Shown: piece by piece, positions 1-10,122 of the stretch
Position numbering within the stretch: the first letter of the stretch is position 1
Layout: every line of letters begins with the position of its first letter
Assembly: GCF_913055775.1 (NCBI RefSeq)
Contig: NZ_CAJXJX010000011.1
Location: 1 to 33,814, forward strand
Direction: 5' to 3'
Length of the DNA stretch: 33,814 nt
Source: an uncultured Demequina sp.
GTDB taxonomy: Bacteria > Actinomycetota > Actinomycetes > Actinomycetales > Demequinaceae
Made by a program: the position numbers and the translations under genes
Notes under the pieces: generated by a model
Database searches by the model: none
Seen by the model: only the letters and a program-made list of their open reading frames with translations
What the model was told of the DNA's origin: nothing

Positions 1-1110
1 CTCGATGAACTCCTGGGGGAGGAGGAGCCCGCGATTCGGGTGCTGCCAGCGCACCAGCGCCTCGTACGCGACGGCCTCGTTCGTGTCGAGGCGAACGATC
101 GGCTGGTAGTGCACCACCAGCTCGCCCTCGCGGATCGCGGTGCGCAGCTCCGTCTCAATCGACAGCCGCACCATCGCGTTGTCCTGCAGACCGGGACGGA
201 AGACCTCCGCGCGGTTGCGGCCGGAGCTCTTGGCGTGCGACATCGCGAGGTCCGCGTTGCGGACAAGCGTCTCCGCGGTGATCGCGGGCTCTGCCAGGGC
301 CAGGCCGATCGAGACGGTGGGGCTCATGCGGTGACCCTCGACCGTGATGGGGGCCTGAATCGCCGCCGAGACGACGGCGAGCATGCCCTCGGCGGCGGTC
401 TTGCCGACGATGCCGTCGAGCACGACCACGAACTCGTCGCCGCCCAGGCGCGACACGGTGTCAACGGGCCGCACCGACTCCTGGATGCGGCGCGCGAGCT
501 CGACCAGCATGCGGTCGCCGGCGTGGTGACCCAGGGAGTCGTTGACGAGCTTGAAGTGGTCGATGTCGATGAACAGGCACGCGACAGTGGCGTCCGCGTC
601 CGCGTGCGTGCGCAGTGCGGCCGCCGTGCGCTCGAGCAGCAGCGAGCGGTTGGGAAGTCCCGTCAGGTGGTCGAACTGGGCGCGGCGCTCCAGCAGGTCC
701 TTGGCGCGCCGCACCTCGCTGACATCCTCCATCTGCAGGAGGTAGTGGGCGTCGGCTCCTGGGTCGCCCAGCCGGGTGACCGTCGAGCGGGTCCACACCG
801 TGTCGCCGGAGCTGTGCAGCGCACGCGCCTGCAGCTGGAAGTAGTTGAGCTCTCCCGAGGCGAGCTGCTCGCGGAGTTCGGCGTCGCGCGCCGTGTCGTC
901 GGGGTGCACGAGCGCCTCGGCCGGGGTCCCCGCGAGGTCGCCGATGTCGCGACCAAGGATGGTCGCGAGCGAGGCGTTCGCCTCGGTGATGCGTCCCAGC
1001 GGATCGACCATCGCCATGCCGATGGGCGAGCTCCGGAACGCCTGCCAGAAGAGCTCATCCTCGTGCTTCACGCGCCATGCCTCCCTTGGGCCGTCGCCGC
1101 GGCGGGCCAT
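1..1110 (-). CDS. PAS-GGDEF-EAL cyclic-di-GMP signalling protein (3' end outside window)
   Basis: Reading the minus strand from ATG at 1110 gives 370 codons that run off the left edge. An N-terminal PAS fold (about residues 15-130, with [19 protein letters not shown]) is followed by a complete GGDEF domain with [20 protein letters not shown] and the intact active-site loop LGGDEF, so a diguanylate cyclase is likely active. The start of an EAL phosphodiesterase domain follows (VHYQPIVRL and EALVRW), but its catalytic C-terminal part lies outside the window. No membrane segment is seen, so it is probably cytoplasmic. An in-frame GTG at 1122 is an alternative start: it lies 6 nt after a GCCGATAA element and would be leaderless, while ATG 1110 has a purine-rich GGCGGAG immediately before it. 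The gene is divergent from lepA. Which of cyclase or phosphodiesterase activity dominates cannot be told. Confidence 0.9.
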   Translation of the reverse strand, partial: MARRGDGPREAWRVKHEDELFWQAFRSSPIGMAMVDPLGRITEANASLATILGRDIGDLAGTPAEALVHPDDTARDAELREQLASGELNYFQLQARALHSSGDTVWTRSTVTRLGDPGADAHYLLQMEDVSEVRRAKDLLERRAQFDHLTGLPNRSLLLERTAAALRTHADADATVACLFIDIDHFKLVNDSLGHHAGDRMLVELARRIQESVRPVDTVSRLGGDEFVVVLDGIVGKTAAEGMLAVVSAAIQAPITVEGHRMSPTVSIGLALAEPAITAETLVRNADLAMSHAKSSGRNRAEVFRPGLQDNAMVRLSIETELRTAIREGELVVHYQPIVRLDTNEAVAYEALVRWQHPNRGLLLPQEFIE

Positions 1111-1128
1111 CTCCGCCGTCACCAGGGT

Positions 1129-1136
1129 TTATCGGC
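1129..1136 (-). promoter_or_regulatory. GCCGATAA, FliA/WhiG-type -10 element before the c-di-GMP gene
   Basis: The minus strand reads GCCGATAA, an exact match to the -10 consensus of sigma-28 family factors (FliA, WhiG). It ends 6 nt before GTG 1122 and 18 nt before ATG 1110. The -35 side is weak: TCATGAGT sits 11 nt upstream and matches only 4 of 8 positions of TAAAGTTT. The -10 match is seen; the sigma factor assignment is inferred. Confidence 0.4.
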
Positions 1137-1243
1137 AGGTTTGCAGGACTCATGAGGCGAGGCAGGATCCCGCACGAGGACGGATCCGGACGCGGGATGA
1201 TGGAGTCTGCCCTGCCACTCCCGACCCGAGGGATCCCCGCACC

Positions 1244-3097
<1,854 letters not shown>

Positions 3098-3099
3098 CA

Positions 3100-4296
3100 G
3101 TGGCCGCGGTCGCGACCACGGCGACGCCGATGCGCGACTTCGGCGTCTACATTCACGTCCCGTTCTGCGCGGTCAGGTGCGGCTACTGCGATTTCAACAC
3201 GTACGCCCCGGGAGATACCGGGTTCGGGTCGCGTGACGACTACGTCGCCGCCGCGCTCGGGGAGATGGCCCAGGCGCGCGACGCCATGGCGGGCGACGAG
3301 CGCCCTGCTCGCACCGTCTTCATCGGCGGCGGCACGCCCACCATGCTGGACGCGCGCGCACTGAGCGCCCTGCTCGACGGGGTTCGCGAGACGTGGGGCC
3401 TCGCGCCCGATGCCGAGGTGACGACGGAAGCCAACCCCGACTCGGTGACGCCCGAGTCCTTGGCCGCCCTCGCATCGGCCGGCTTCACTCGCGTGAGCCT
3501 GGGCATGCAGTCCGCGCTGCCGCATGTGCTCGCCACCCTCGAGCGCACGCACCGGCCCGAGAACATGGGCCGCGCGGTCGCTGCCGCTCGTGCTGCGGGT
3601 CTGTCCGTGAGCCTCGACCTCATCTACGGCACCCCGGGAGAGAGCCTCGCCGACTGGGAAGCCAGCCTCGACGCCGCGATCGCGCTCGAGCCCGACCACA
3701 TCAGCGCCTACGCCCTGGTCATCGAGCCCGGCACCCGCATGGGTGCTCAGCTGCGCCGCGGGGAGATCGAGGCAGTGGACCTGGACACGCAGGCCGACAT
3801 GTACGAGCGGGCCGATGCGCGGCTGGCGGAGGCGGGATATGCCTGGTACGAGGTGTCGAACTGGGCGAGGGAGCCGGGGCAGGAGTGCCGCCACAACATC
3901 GCCTACTGGACCAGCCAGGACTGGTGGGGCGTCGGGCCGGGAGCGCACAGCTACCTGGGCCCGCGCATCGGCCCTGATGGAAGCGAGGCGGCCGCCGAGC
4001 GGTGGTGGAACGTCAAGCTGCCCCGCGCCTACGCGCAGCGTGTGGCGGCGGGCGAGAGCCCCGCGGCCGAGCGCGAGCCGCTCAGCGAGGCCGACCTCGC
4101 GCTGGAGGCGGTGATGCTGCGGCTGCGCCTCGCGGAGGGGATGCCGGTGGCGGCCCTGCCTGAGCCGCGACCGCGAGAGGCGGCCGCCCTGGTCGCCGAC
4201 GGGATCCTGGACGGCCGCGAACTGATCGGCGGCCGGCTGCGGCTCACGCTGCGCGGGCGCCTGATGGCCGATGCCGCGGTGCGGGCCCTCACGTGA
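3100..4296 (+). CDS. hemW: Radical SAM coproporphyrinogen III oxidase-like protein HemW
   Basis: The product is about 398 residues, a normal length for HemW. The radical-SAM cysteines are C23, C27 and C30 in PFCAVRCGYCDF, preceded by the HemW-typical GVYIHV, and GGGTP (76-80) is part of the SAM site. The C-terminal HemW domain is present, with NIAYWTSQDWWGVGPGAHSY. The CxxxCxxC spacing without the extra cysteine of true HemN fits HemW, a haem-binding chaperone, rather than an oxygen-independent coproporphyrinogen dehydrogenase. GTG 3100 lies 2 nt after lepA with AAGAAGAAG upstream; ATG 3130 is a possible shorter start that keeps the whole domain. It converges on the DUF4870 gene that ends at 4315. 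Confidence 0.93.
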   Translation: MAAVATTATPMRDFGVYIHVPFCAVRCGYCDFNTYAPGDTGFGSRDDYVAAALGEMAQARDAMAGDERPARTVFIGGGTPTMLDARALSALLDGVRETWGLAPDAEVTTEANPDSVTPESLAALASAGFTRVSLGMQSALPHVLATLERTHRPENMGRAVAAARAAGLSVSLDLIYGTPGESLADWEASLDAAIALEPDHISAYALVIEPGTRMGAQLRRGEIEAVDLDTQADMYERADARLAEAGYAWYEVSNWAREPGQECRHNIAYWTSQDWWGVGPGAHSYLGPRIGPDGSEAAAERWWNVKLPRAYAQRVAAGESPAAEREPLSEADLALEAVMLRLRLAEGMPVAALPEPRPREAAALVADGILDGRELIGGRLRLTLRGRLMADAAVRALT

Positions 4297-4307
4297 GCCC
4301 GCACCGC
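4276..4307. terminator. Bidirectional hairpin between hemW and the DUF4870 gene
   Basis: Perfect 11-bp inverted repeat, GCGGTGCGGGC (4276-4286) and GCCCGCACCGC (4297-4307), with a 10-nt loop that contains the hemW stop codon. There is no U-tract on either side. Its position between two convergent genes makes a shared terminator likely. Confidence 0.6.
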
Positions 4308-4314
4308 CCGGCCG

Positions 4315-4788
4315 TCACTTGATGAACGGGATGGTGAATCCGATCCGGTAGTACTGTCCCGAGCTGGCCTTGACCGCGGCCACGATCGAGATCACGAGCG
4401 CGTAGATGCCGTACGCGAGCCACAGCGGACCCGTCAGCAGGAAGCCGAAGCCGACGGTGATGAAGCCAATGACGACGGCCGCGACGGAGACGACCAGCAG
4501 GGTGAGCTGCAGGTTGAGGTTCTGCTTGCCGTGGAAGTCGACCAGGGCGCTGCGCTCGCGGAAGATCATCCAGATGACCAGCGGGACCACGAAACCCAGG
4601 AAGCCGCCGCTGAGGACCACGGCGGCGAGCGCGAGGACGTGGATCAGCATCGACCACGTGCGCGCCTCGGCCTCGAGCATCGGCCGCGGCGCGTACGGGG
4701 TCGCGCCGGTCGGAACCGGGCCGGCGGATGCGGAGCCGGCAGGCGGGACGGGCGCCGCAGGGGCGCCGGAGTGAGTGGTGTCGTTCAT
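4315..4788 (-). CDS. DUF4870-type small membrane protein (paralog 1)
   Basis: A 157-residue protein with a flexible Ala/Pro/Gly-rich N-terminal tail (1-45) and then hydrophobic segments at roughly 48-75, 95-120 and 122-145. The body has the pattern of DUF4870/Tic20-like proteins: an initial helix, a polar loop with RERSALVDFHGKQNLNLQ, and a C-terminus with YRIGFTIPFIK. No enzyme activity is known for the family. It starts at ATG 4788 with GAGGTC just upstream. A large hairpin at 4809-4854 separates it from the upstream paralog (4880-5302), so it may have its own promoter. It resembles the next two genes in layout and in its C-terminal Y-x-F/Y-ending motif, which suggests tandem duplication. 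Confidence 0.85.
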   Translation of the reverse strand: MNDTTHSGAPAAPVPPAGSASAGPVPTGATPYAPRPMLEAEARTWSMLIHVLALAAVVLSGGFLGFVVPLVIWMIFRERSALVDFHGKQNLNLQLTLLVVSVAAVVIGFITVGFGFLLTGPLWLAYGIYALVISIVAAVKASSGQYYRIGFTIPFIK

Positions 4789-4808
4789 GACCTCAGGGTC
4801 TCAGACAG

Positions 4809-4854
4809 CATCGGGGCCCGTCATCGGCCTGGCGGCTGATGACGGGCCCTGATG
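4809..4854 (-). terminator. Long hairpin between two DUF4870 paralogs
   Basis: The arms CATCGGGGCCCGTCATC (4809-4825) and GATGACGGGCCCTGATG (4838-4854) pair over 17 positions with one G-U, around a 12-nt loop. It lies just after the stop of the 4880-5302 gene as read on the minus strand. No U-tract follows, so it could also be an RNA-stability or processing element. Confidence 0.6.
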
Positions 4855-4879
4855 GATGTCGGGGAGGACCCTCAGGGGG

Positions 4880-5302
4880 TCACTTCACAAGCGAGAGATT
4901 GAACGGGTACTTGTACGTCTCGCCACGGTTGACGGCCATCGCGCCCTGGATGCCGAAGATCACGGCGACCACGAACGCGGCCAGCTGGACCAGGCCGCCG
5001 ATGAGGATGATCCACAGGATCGCCCCCACGATGTACGCGATCGAGATCATGATGCCGAAGTTCAGGATGTCCTTGCCCTCGGTGTCGATCCGCGCGCTGC
5101 GGTCCTTCGCGATCAGCCAGATGATCAGCGGCGCGAGGAAGCCCGTGATGATCATGCCGATGTGCGAGATGAGGAGGTAGGTCTTCTCATCCTGCTCGGA
5201 CATAGGCTGTCCGCCCGACGGAGGTCCGCCTGCGGGCTGGCCGCCCGGGGGCTGTTCCGGCGGCGGCGGGGGCGGGGGAGGAGGCGTGCTGTTGTCAGTC
5301 AT
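4880..5302 (-). CDS. DUF4870-type small membrane protein with proline-run N-terminus (paralog 2)
   Basis: From ATG 5302 the product is 140 residues. The first 45 residues are low-complexity, with nine consecutive prolines followed by Gly-Gly-Gln-Pro units, a cytoplasmic tail type common in actinobacterial membrane proteins. The body starts at EQDEKTYLLISHIGMI and has about three hydrophobic segments, a conserved polar loop KDRSARIDTEGKDILNF, and ends YKYPFNLSLVK. The reading frame continues upstream, but ATG 5302 overlaps the stop of the preceding gene as ATGA, the usual sign of translational coupling. Function is unknown; members of this family are predicted integral membrane proteins. Confidence 0.85.
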   Translation of the reverse strand: MTDNSTPPPPPPPPPEQPPGGQPAGGPPSGGQPMSEQDEKTYLLISHIGMIITGFLAPLIIWLIAKDRSARIDTEGKDILNFGIMISIAYIVGAILWIILIGGLVQLAAFVVAVIFGIQGAMAVNRGETYKYPFNLSLVK

Positions 5303-5652
5303 GCTGTTCTCACCACTTTGATGTCGTAGGGATACGTCGCCGGCAGTCCCCGGCGCACGGCGCGGAAGGCCTGCACGCACAGGACGGCCGCGACGGCGAG
5401 AACAGCCAACTGTGCCAATGTACCGACAAACGCGACGAGTGGCACGAACAATCTCACCGCCGTACCCAGGGCGAACACCACCAGGACGAGCATTCCGAAG
5501 TTCGTGGCGGCAGCCGCCTGGCTCGCGGCCCAGGGGTCATCGCGGCGGCGCGCGAGCCAGACCCCGAGGGGAACCAGCGGCCCGACGATCGCGCCCAGGT
5601 GCGCGAGGCCCGCCATCGCCGTGTCGTGCTCGTGATACGTGCTGTCGGTCAT
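5299..5652 (-). CDS. DUF4870-type small membrane protein (paralog 3, first of its operon)
   Basis: From ATG 5652 the product is 117 residues, with GGAGG 7 nt upstream of the start. It begins MTDSTYHEHDTAMAGLAHLG, has three hydrophobic stretches (about 20-40, 55-75 and 78-98), a polar loop RRRDDPWAASQAAAATNF at the place of the KDRSA/RERSA loop of its neighbours, and a Y-P-Y-D-I-K-type C-terminus. It is a more diverged member of the same family. It overlaps the next gene by 4 nt (ATGA) and is divergent from hrcA across 88 nt. An alternative upstream ATG at 5673 lacks a ribosome binding site. Confidence 0.8.
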   Translation of the reverse strand: MTDSTYHEHDTAMAGLAHLGAIVGPLVPLGVWLARRRDDPWAASQAAAATNFGMLVLVVFALGTAVRLFVPLVAFVGTLAQLAVLAVAAVLCVQAFRAVRRGLPATYPYDIKVVRTA

Positions 5653-5700
5653 CCTCGCGCCTCCGAGGGCCACGCTACCTGTCCGACGTCCGCGATACGA

Positions 5701-5727
5701 TTAGCACTCACGCTTACCGAGTGCCAG
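5701..5727 (+). promoter_or_regulatory. CIRCE operator for HrcA
   Basis: TTAGCACTC (5701-5709), a 9-nt spacer, then GAGTGCCAG (5719-5727). The left arm matches the CIRCE consensus exactly and the right arm matches 7 of 9 positions. It starts inside a TACGAT -10-like element (5696-5701) and ends 13 nt before the hrcA start, with an AGGAGG ribosome binding site overlapping its right end. This predicts autoregulation of hrcA and heat control of dnaJ and the genes behind it. Confidence 0.9.
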
Positions 5728-5740
5728 GAGGAGGGGAGCC

Positions 5741-6757
5741 GTGAGCGAGGACCGTCGCAGCGCCGTCCTCCGCGCCATCGTGGAGGGCTACGTCGCAACC
5801 TCGGAACCGGTGGGGTCGAAGGCACTCGCCGAGTCCTCCGCGCTCGGGGTGTCGCCCGCGACCATCCGCAACGACATGGCCTCGCTGGAGGAGGAGGGGC
5901 TGATCGCCCAGCCCCACACCAGCGCGGGACGGGTCCCCACGGACGCGGGCTACCGCTTCTTCGTCGACCACCTGGCGGCTGCGGCACTTCAGGATCCGCA
6001 CCGCCGCGCCATCCAGACCTTCCTGTCCGACGCTGTCGACCTCAACGACGTCGTCGAACGGTCGGTGCGCCTGCTGAGCCAGCTCACGCGCCAGGTGGCC
6101 GTGGTCCAGTACCCGAGCGTGCGCGAGTCGGCGGTGCGGCGCGTGGAGCTGGTGCGCATCGGCACTGAGCACGCGCTCGTCGTGGTCGTCTCGGCCGATG
6201 CGCGGGTCGAGCAGTCGACGGTGGCACTGGGCGCCGCCGTGCCGGACGAGGAGTTCGAGCGCGCCGCACGCGAGCTCAACGAGGCGGCGGTGGGGCTGAC
6301 GCCCGCACCGCTGCAGACCTCGCTGGACGCGTGGGCCGGACGGCACGGCCAGGTGGCGTGGGCCGCTCCGGTTGCCGACGCCGTGGTCGCCGCCGCTCGC
6401 GGGGGCACCGTGGAGAAGGTCGTCTTCGCGGGGGCCGCCAACCTCGCACGCGCGGGCGCGGACTTCGAGTCGGATGCGATCGGCTCGGTGCTGGACGCCC
6501 TCGAGGAACAAGTGGTGCTGCTGCGACTGTTGCACGAGATGACGCACGAGAGCCCTGACGTGTCCGTGCGCATCGGCGCAGAGATGAACAACGAGGCGCT
6601 CGCGCGCACCAGCATCATCGCGGCGGGCTACGGCCCGGGCGGCGACGCCACGTCGCTGCTCGGCGCACTGGGTCCGACCCGCATGGACTACCCAGGGACG
6701 ATGGCGGCAGTCCGCGCCGTCGCCCGCTACCTGTCGAGAGTCGTGGAGAACGAGTGA
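5741..6757 (+). CDS. hrcA: Heat-inducible transcription repressor HrcA
   Basis: The 338-residue product has the N-terminal winged helix of HrcA (VEGYVATSEPVGSKALAE and VSPATIRNDMASLEEEGLI, about 10-60), the characteristic HTSAGRVPTDAGYRFFVD, and a full GAF-like and dimerisation C-terminal region. HrcA binds CIRCE elements and represses chaperone genes until heat titrates GroEL away from it. A CIRCE site lies directly upstream. The GTG start at 5741 is set by AGGAGG 8 nt before it. The stop overlaps the dnaJ start by 4 nt (GTGA). Confidence 0.97.
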   Translation: MSEDRRSAVLRAIVEGYVATSEPVGSKALAESSALGVSPATIRNDMASLEEEGLIAQPHTSAGRVPTDAGYRFFVDHLAAAALQDPHRRAIQTFLSDAVDLNDVVERSVRLLSQLTRQVAVVQYPSVRESAVRRVELVRIGTEHALVVVVSADARVEQSTVALGAAVPDEEFERAARELNEAAVGLTPAPLQTSLDAWAGRHGQVAWAAPVADAVVAAARGGTVEKVVFAGAANLARAGADFESDAIGSVLDALEEQVVLLRLLHEMTHESPDVSVRIGAEMNNEALARTSIIAAGYGPGGDATSLLGALGPTRMDYPGTMAAVRAVARYLSRVVENE

Positions 6758-7893
6758 ACGATTACTACGCCACCCTGGGAGTCTCCAGGGACGCCAGCGA
6801 GGCCGAGATCAAGAAGGCCTACCGCAAGCTCGCGCGCGAGCTGCACCCCGACGTCGCCGGACCCGAGGCGGGCGACCGCTTCAAGGACGTCGCCGCGGCC
6901 TACGAGGTGCTCGGCAACGCGGACAAGCGCGCCCAGTACGACCGCGGCGTGGACCCCCGTGGGAGTCGCGGCGGTGCTCAGGGAGGTCCTCAGGGCTTCG
7001 GATTCGAGGACATCTTCGAGCAGTTCTTCGGTGGCGGCGGATCGCCGTTCGGCGGCGCCGCTCAGCGCGGTCCGGCCTCGCGCACGCAGCGCGGAGGCGA
7101 CACCCTGGTCCAGACCGCGGTGTCGCTCGAGGAGGCCGTGTTCGGTGTGACGCGCAAGGTCGAGGTCGACCTCGCCGACCTGTGCTCGACGTGCCAGGGC
7201 TCGTGCTGTGCGCCGGGCACCTCCCCGCAGCAGTGCCGCCAGTGCAACGGCTCGGGCATGATCCAGCGCACGGCGCGCTCGCTGCTTGGCCCCGTGATGA
7301 CGCAGTCGCCGTGCCCCGGCTGCGGCGGCTACGGAACGATCATCGCGAGCCCATGCGGCGACTGCTCGGGCCAGGGCCGCACCCACTCGCGCCACACGGT
7401 CTCCGTCGACATCCCCGCCGGCGTCGAGACCGGCACGCGCATTCGCCTCGCCGGGGCCGGAGACGCCGGCACCGGCGGCGGCCCCAAGGGCGACCTGTAC
7501 GTCGAGATCCGCGAGAAGGCGCACCCCACGTTCGAGCGTCGCGGAGACGATCTCCACTGCACCCTCGAGGTGCCGATGACCGCGGCCGCGTTGGGTGCGG
7601 ACATGACCGTCGAGACCCTCGATGGTGAGCAGAAGGTCGAGATCCGCCCGGGGACGCACGCCGGCACCACGGTGCGGCTCAAGGGGCTCGGCGTGGGTCG
7701 GCTCCAGCGGCACGGTCGCGGCGACCTGTTCGTCCAGCTCGACGTCCACACGCCCACGGACATGGACGATGAGCAGCGAGAGCTGCTCCGGAAGCTCGCT
7801 GAACTGCGTGACGAGGAGATGCCTGCCGCCAGCCTCGCGCCCATCGGCGGCGGAGTGTTCTCGCGTCTCAAGGACGCGTTCAAGGGTCGGTAG
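6754..7893 (+). CDS. dnaJ: Chaperone DnaJ (actinobacterial DnaJ2, hrcA-linked)
   Basis: A 379-residue co-chaperone of DnaK. The J domain covers residues 1-65, with the HPD motif at 31-33, followed by a Gly/Phe-rich linker (66-105). The zinc-binding region has four repeats: CSTCQGSC (144-151), CRQCNGSG (161-168), CPGCGGYG (187-194) and CGDCSGQG (201-208). Three match CxxCxGxG; the first has Cys in place of the last Gly, but its two metal-binding cysteines are kept. A C-terminal substrate-binding domain follows. GTG 6754 overlaps the hrcA stop. The hrcA-dnaJ pair without dnaK or grpE is the usual second, HrcA-controlled dnaJ of actinobacteria; a HspR-linked dnaJ1 is expected elsewhere. Confidence 0.96.
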   Translation: MNDYYATLGVSRDASEAEIKKAYRKLARELHPDVAGPEAGDRFKDVAAAYEVLGNADKRAQYDRGVDPRGSRGGAQGGPQGFGFEDIFEQFFGGGGSPFGGAAQRGPASRTQRGGDTLVQTAVSLEEAVFGVTRKVEVDLADLCSTCQGSCCAPGTSPQQCRQCNGSGMIQRTARSLLGPVMTQSPCPGCGGYGTIIASPCGDCSGQGRTHSRHTVSVDIPAGVETGTRIRLAGAGDAGTGGGPKGDLYVEIREKAHPTFERRGDDLHCTLEVPMTAAALGADMTVETLDGEQKVEIRPGTHAGTTVRLKGLGVGRLQRHGRGDLFVQLDVHTPTDMDDEQRELLRKLAELRDEEMPAASLAPIGGGVFSRLKDAFKGR

Positions 7894-7899
7894 CCGCAC

Positions 7900-8709
7900 G
7901 TGAGCGCGCCGGTCTTCCTCAGCGCCGCGGCGGCCGATGCTCGCCCCGGCGACGTCGTCACCGTCGCGGGTGACGAGGGCCGGCACGCGGTCACGGTCCA
8001 GCGACGCACCGTCGGCGAGGCCGTGCATCTCGTGGATGGCCGCGGGGTCCGTGCCGGCGGGACCATCGTCGAGGCTGGCGACGGCACCATGCGCGTGCGC
8101 GTCGACGAGGTGAGCGTCGACCGAGATCCCGAGGTGGTGCTCGTCCAGGCACTCGCCAAGGGCGGGCGGGACGAGCAGGCCGTCGAGGCCGCGATCGAAT
8201 TGGGGGCCACGGGAATCGTGCCCTGGCAGGCCGCGAGATCGATTGTGCAGTGGCGAGGACCCAAGGCCGACAAGGCGCGCGACAAGTGGGCGGCGCTGGT
8301 GGTCGCCGCGACCAAGCAGTCTCGCCGGGCGGTCGTTGCCGAAGTCGCGCCTGTCGTCACGACCGCGCAGCTCGCGCAAGAGATCTCGGCCGCAGTGGAC
8401 GCTGGAGCCGCAGTGCTCGTGCTGCACGAGAGTGCGGACACGCCGCTGACCTCGCTCGAGTGGGCCGACTCTCGGCAGACGGTGTGGGTCGTCGTGGGCC
8501 CCGAGGGTGGTGTCTCGGAGGACGAGGTCGCCGTGCTGACTGACGCGGGCGCCACGCCCGTCGTGCTCGGGCCTCACGTCCTTCGCGCATCGTCCGCGGG
8601 CCCTGCGGCGATCGCGGCGCTCGCCGCGCAGCGCGGCACCTGGGCCGCCACCGCATCGGCCCGCGCGACCGGCGATGCGGACGCTCAGCCACCCGGGGGC
8701 CTACGCTAG
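7900..8709 (+). CDS. rsmE: 16S rRNA m3U1498 methyltransferase RsmE
   Basis: The 269-residue product has the RsmE/SPOUT layout. An N-terminal PUA-like part (about 1-75, EGRHAVTVQRRTVGE) is followed by the knotted methyltransferase domain, with QALAKGGRDEQAVEAAIELG (84-102), GPEGG (200-204) and the SAM-binding LGPHVLRAS (223-231). It methylates N3 of U1498 in 16S rRNA with S-adenosylmethionine. The GTG start is 6 nt after the dnaJ stop. The dnaJ-rsmE pairing is widely conserved. Confidence 0.95.
   Translation: MSAPVFLSAAAADARPGDVVTVAGDEGRHAVTVQRRTVGEAVHLVDGRGVRAGGTIVEAGDGTMRVRVDEVSVDRDPEVVLVQALAKGGRDEQAVEAAIELGATGIVPWQAARSIVQWRGPKADKARDKWAALVVAATKQSRRAVVAEVAPVVTTAQLAQEISAAVDAGAAVLVLHESADTPLTSLEWADSRQTVWVVVGPEGGVSEDEVAVLTDAGATPVVLGPHVLRASSAGPAAIAALAAQRGTWAATASARATGDADAQPPGGLR
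8702..8707 (+). promoter_or_regulatory. Internal leaderless-type -10 (TACGCT) before the HIT gene
   Basis: TACGCT fits TANNNT and ends 6 nt before ATG 8714. There is no Shine-Dalgarno sequence in front of this ATG, which favours a leaderless transcript. No clear -35 is seen. Confidence 0.4.
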
Positions 8710-8713
8710 CCAT

Positions 8714-9052
8714 ATGAGTGCCGATTGCCTGTTCTGCTCGATCATTGCCGGTGACATCCCGGCAGATCGCGTGCTGGAGAACGACGCCGTGGTGGCGTTC
8801 CGCGACATCGCGCCCAAGGCGGACACGCACGTGCTCGTCGTGCCGCGCACGCATGCGCCGGACGTCGCCGCGCTCGCGGCGACCGCACCCGGCGAGCTCG
8901 CCGCGATGGCCCTCGCCGCCCAGGAGATCGCGGATGCCGAGTGCGGTGGGCAGTTCAAGTGGATCTTCAACACGGGCGAGAAGGCGGGGCAGACGGTGTT
9001 CCATGCACACGGGCATCTGCTGGGCGGCGACCTCGGCGGGAGCCTGGTGTGA
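8714..9052 (+). CDS. HIT family nucleotide hydrolase/transferase (HinT-like)
   Basis: A 112-residue histidine-triad protein of normal length. The N-terminus DCLFCSIIAGDIP is typical of HinT-type proteins, and the catalytic triad is HAHGHLL (97-103), with the middle valine of the usual HxHxH pattern replaced by Gly. HIT proteins hydrolyse nucleoside phosphoramidates or adenylates; the exact substrate here is unknown. ATG 8714 lies 4 nt after the rsmE stop and has no ribosome binding site but a TACGCT element 6 nt upstream. The frame is open upstream to 8675, but that start would overlap rsmE and add a non-homologous tail. Confidence 0.93.
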   Translation: MSADCLFCSIIAGDIPADRVLENDAVVAFRDIAPKADTHVLVVPRTHAPDVAALAATAPGELAAMALAAQEIADAECGGQFKWIFNTGEKAGQTVFHAHGHLLGGDLGGSLV

Positions 9053-10122
9053 ATGGACGTGGTGTGAGCGCGAACCGAGTGGTCGTCATCGAGGACGCCG
9101 AGAGGATGCCGGAGCTGCTGGGCTCGGGCGACGCCGTCATCAAGGAGGTGGAGCGCGCGTTCCCTGCCGTCGACGTGCACGTGCGCGGCAATCGGATCTC
9201 GCTGACCGGCGACGAGTCGGATGTCGCCGCCGCCGCGACGGCGATCGAGGAACTGCGATCGGTGCTGGCCGCAGGGGTCCCGCTCACGCCCGACGTCGCA
9301 CGGGAATCGGTGCGCATGCTGAGTGCGGCGCGTGGCGTGGCGGCAGCCGCCGCTGACGCGGGAGGCGAGCCCGCCCAGGCGGCGCGACCCGTCGCGGTCC
9401 TCACCCGTTCGATCCTGTCGAGCCGGGGGCGCACCATTCGCCCCAAGACCCAGGGCCAGGCCGACTACGTTGCCGCGATCGAGAATCACACGGTGACGTT
9501 CGGCATCGGCCCCGCCGGCACCGGCAAGACCTACCTCGCGATGGCGCAGGCCGTCGCGGCCCTGCAGGCCAAGAAGGTCAACCGCATCGTCCTCACGCGC
9601 CCCGCCGTCGAGGCCGGCGAGCGCCTGGGCTTCCTCCCGGGCAGCCTCAACGAGAAGATCGACCCCTACCTGAGGCCGTTGTACGACGCGCTGCACGACA
9701 TGGTCGATCCCGAGTCCATCCCGCGCCTCATGGAGGCCGGCACCATCGAGGTCGCGCCGCTCGCCTACATGCGCGGGCGCACGCTCAACGACGCGTTCAT
9801 CATCCTCGACGAGGCGCAGAACACGACGCGCGAACAGATGAAGATGTTCCTCACGCGACTGGGCTTCGGCTCGACCATGGTGGTCACGGGAGATGTGACG
9901 CAGGTGGACCTCCCCGGCGGCACGCAGTCAGGCCTGCGGGCGTCCCGCGAGATCCTGGACGGCGTCGAGGACATCGCGTTCTGCGAGCTGGGCGCCCAGG
10001 ACGTCGTGAGGCACCGGCTGGTGAGCGACATCATCACGGCCTACGCGAAGGCGGACGAGCGGCGGCCGCCGCGAGGCGGGGGCCAGCAGAGGCGCTTCGA
10101 CAGGTCGGAGGAGCGCCCGTGA
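9049..10122 (+). CDS. phoH: PhoH-like P-loop ATPase
   Basis: About 357 residues. The conserved PhoH ATPase core has Walker A GPAGTGKT (144-151) and Walker [12 protein letters not shown] (about 246-256), plus [15 protein letters not shown] and GDVTQVDLP. An N-terminal KH-like region (about 10-75) precedes it, and the C-terminus is basic and rich in Arg and Gly. PhoH/YbeZ proteins are thought to act with YbeY in RNA or ribosome maturation; the adjacent ybeY supports this. GTG 9049 is preferred because it overlaps the HIT stop as GTGA and has GGCGGGAG upstream; GTG 9064 is an alternative that removes five residues. Its stop overlaps ybeY by 4 nt. Confidence 0.93.
   Translation: MNGRGVSANRVVVIEDAERMPELLGSGDAVIKEVERAFPAVDVHVRGNRISLTGDESDVAAAATAIEELRSVLAAGVPLTPDVARESVRMLSAARGVAAAAADAGGEPAQAARPVAVLTRSILSSRGRTIRPKTQGQADYVAAIENHTVTFGIGPAGTGKTYLAMAQAVAALQAKKVNRIVLTRPAVEAGERLGFLPGSLNEKIDPYLRPLYDALHDMVDPESIPRLMEAGTIEVAPLAYMRGRTLNDAFIILDEAQNTTREQMKMFLTRLGFGSTMVVTGDVTQVDLPGGTQSGLRASREILDGVEDIAFCELGAQDVVRHRLVSDIITAYAKADERRPPRGGGQQRRFDRSEERP

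Noticed and set aside
6727-8577. A 616-codon minus-strand frame opposite dnaJ and rsmE
   Set aside because: Same type of shadow; the plus-strand genes have all their motifs.
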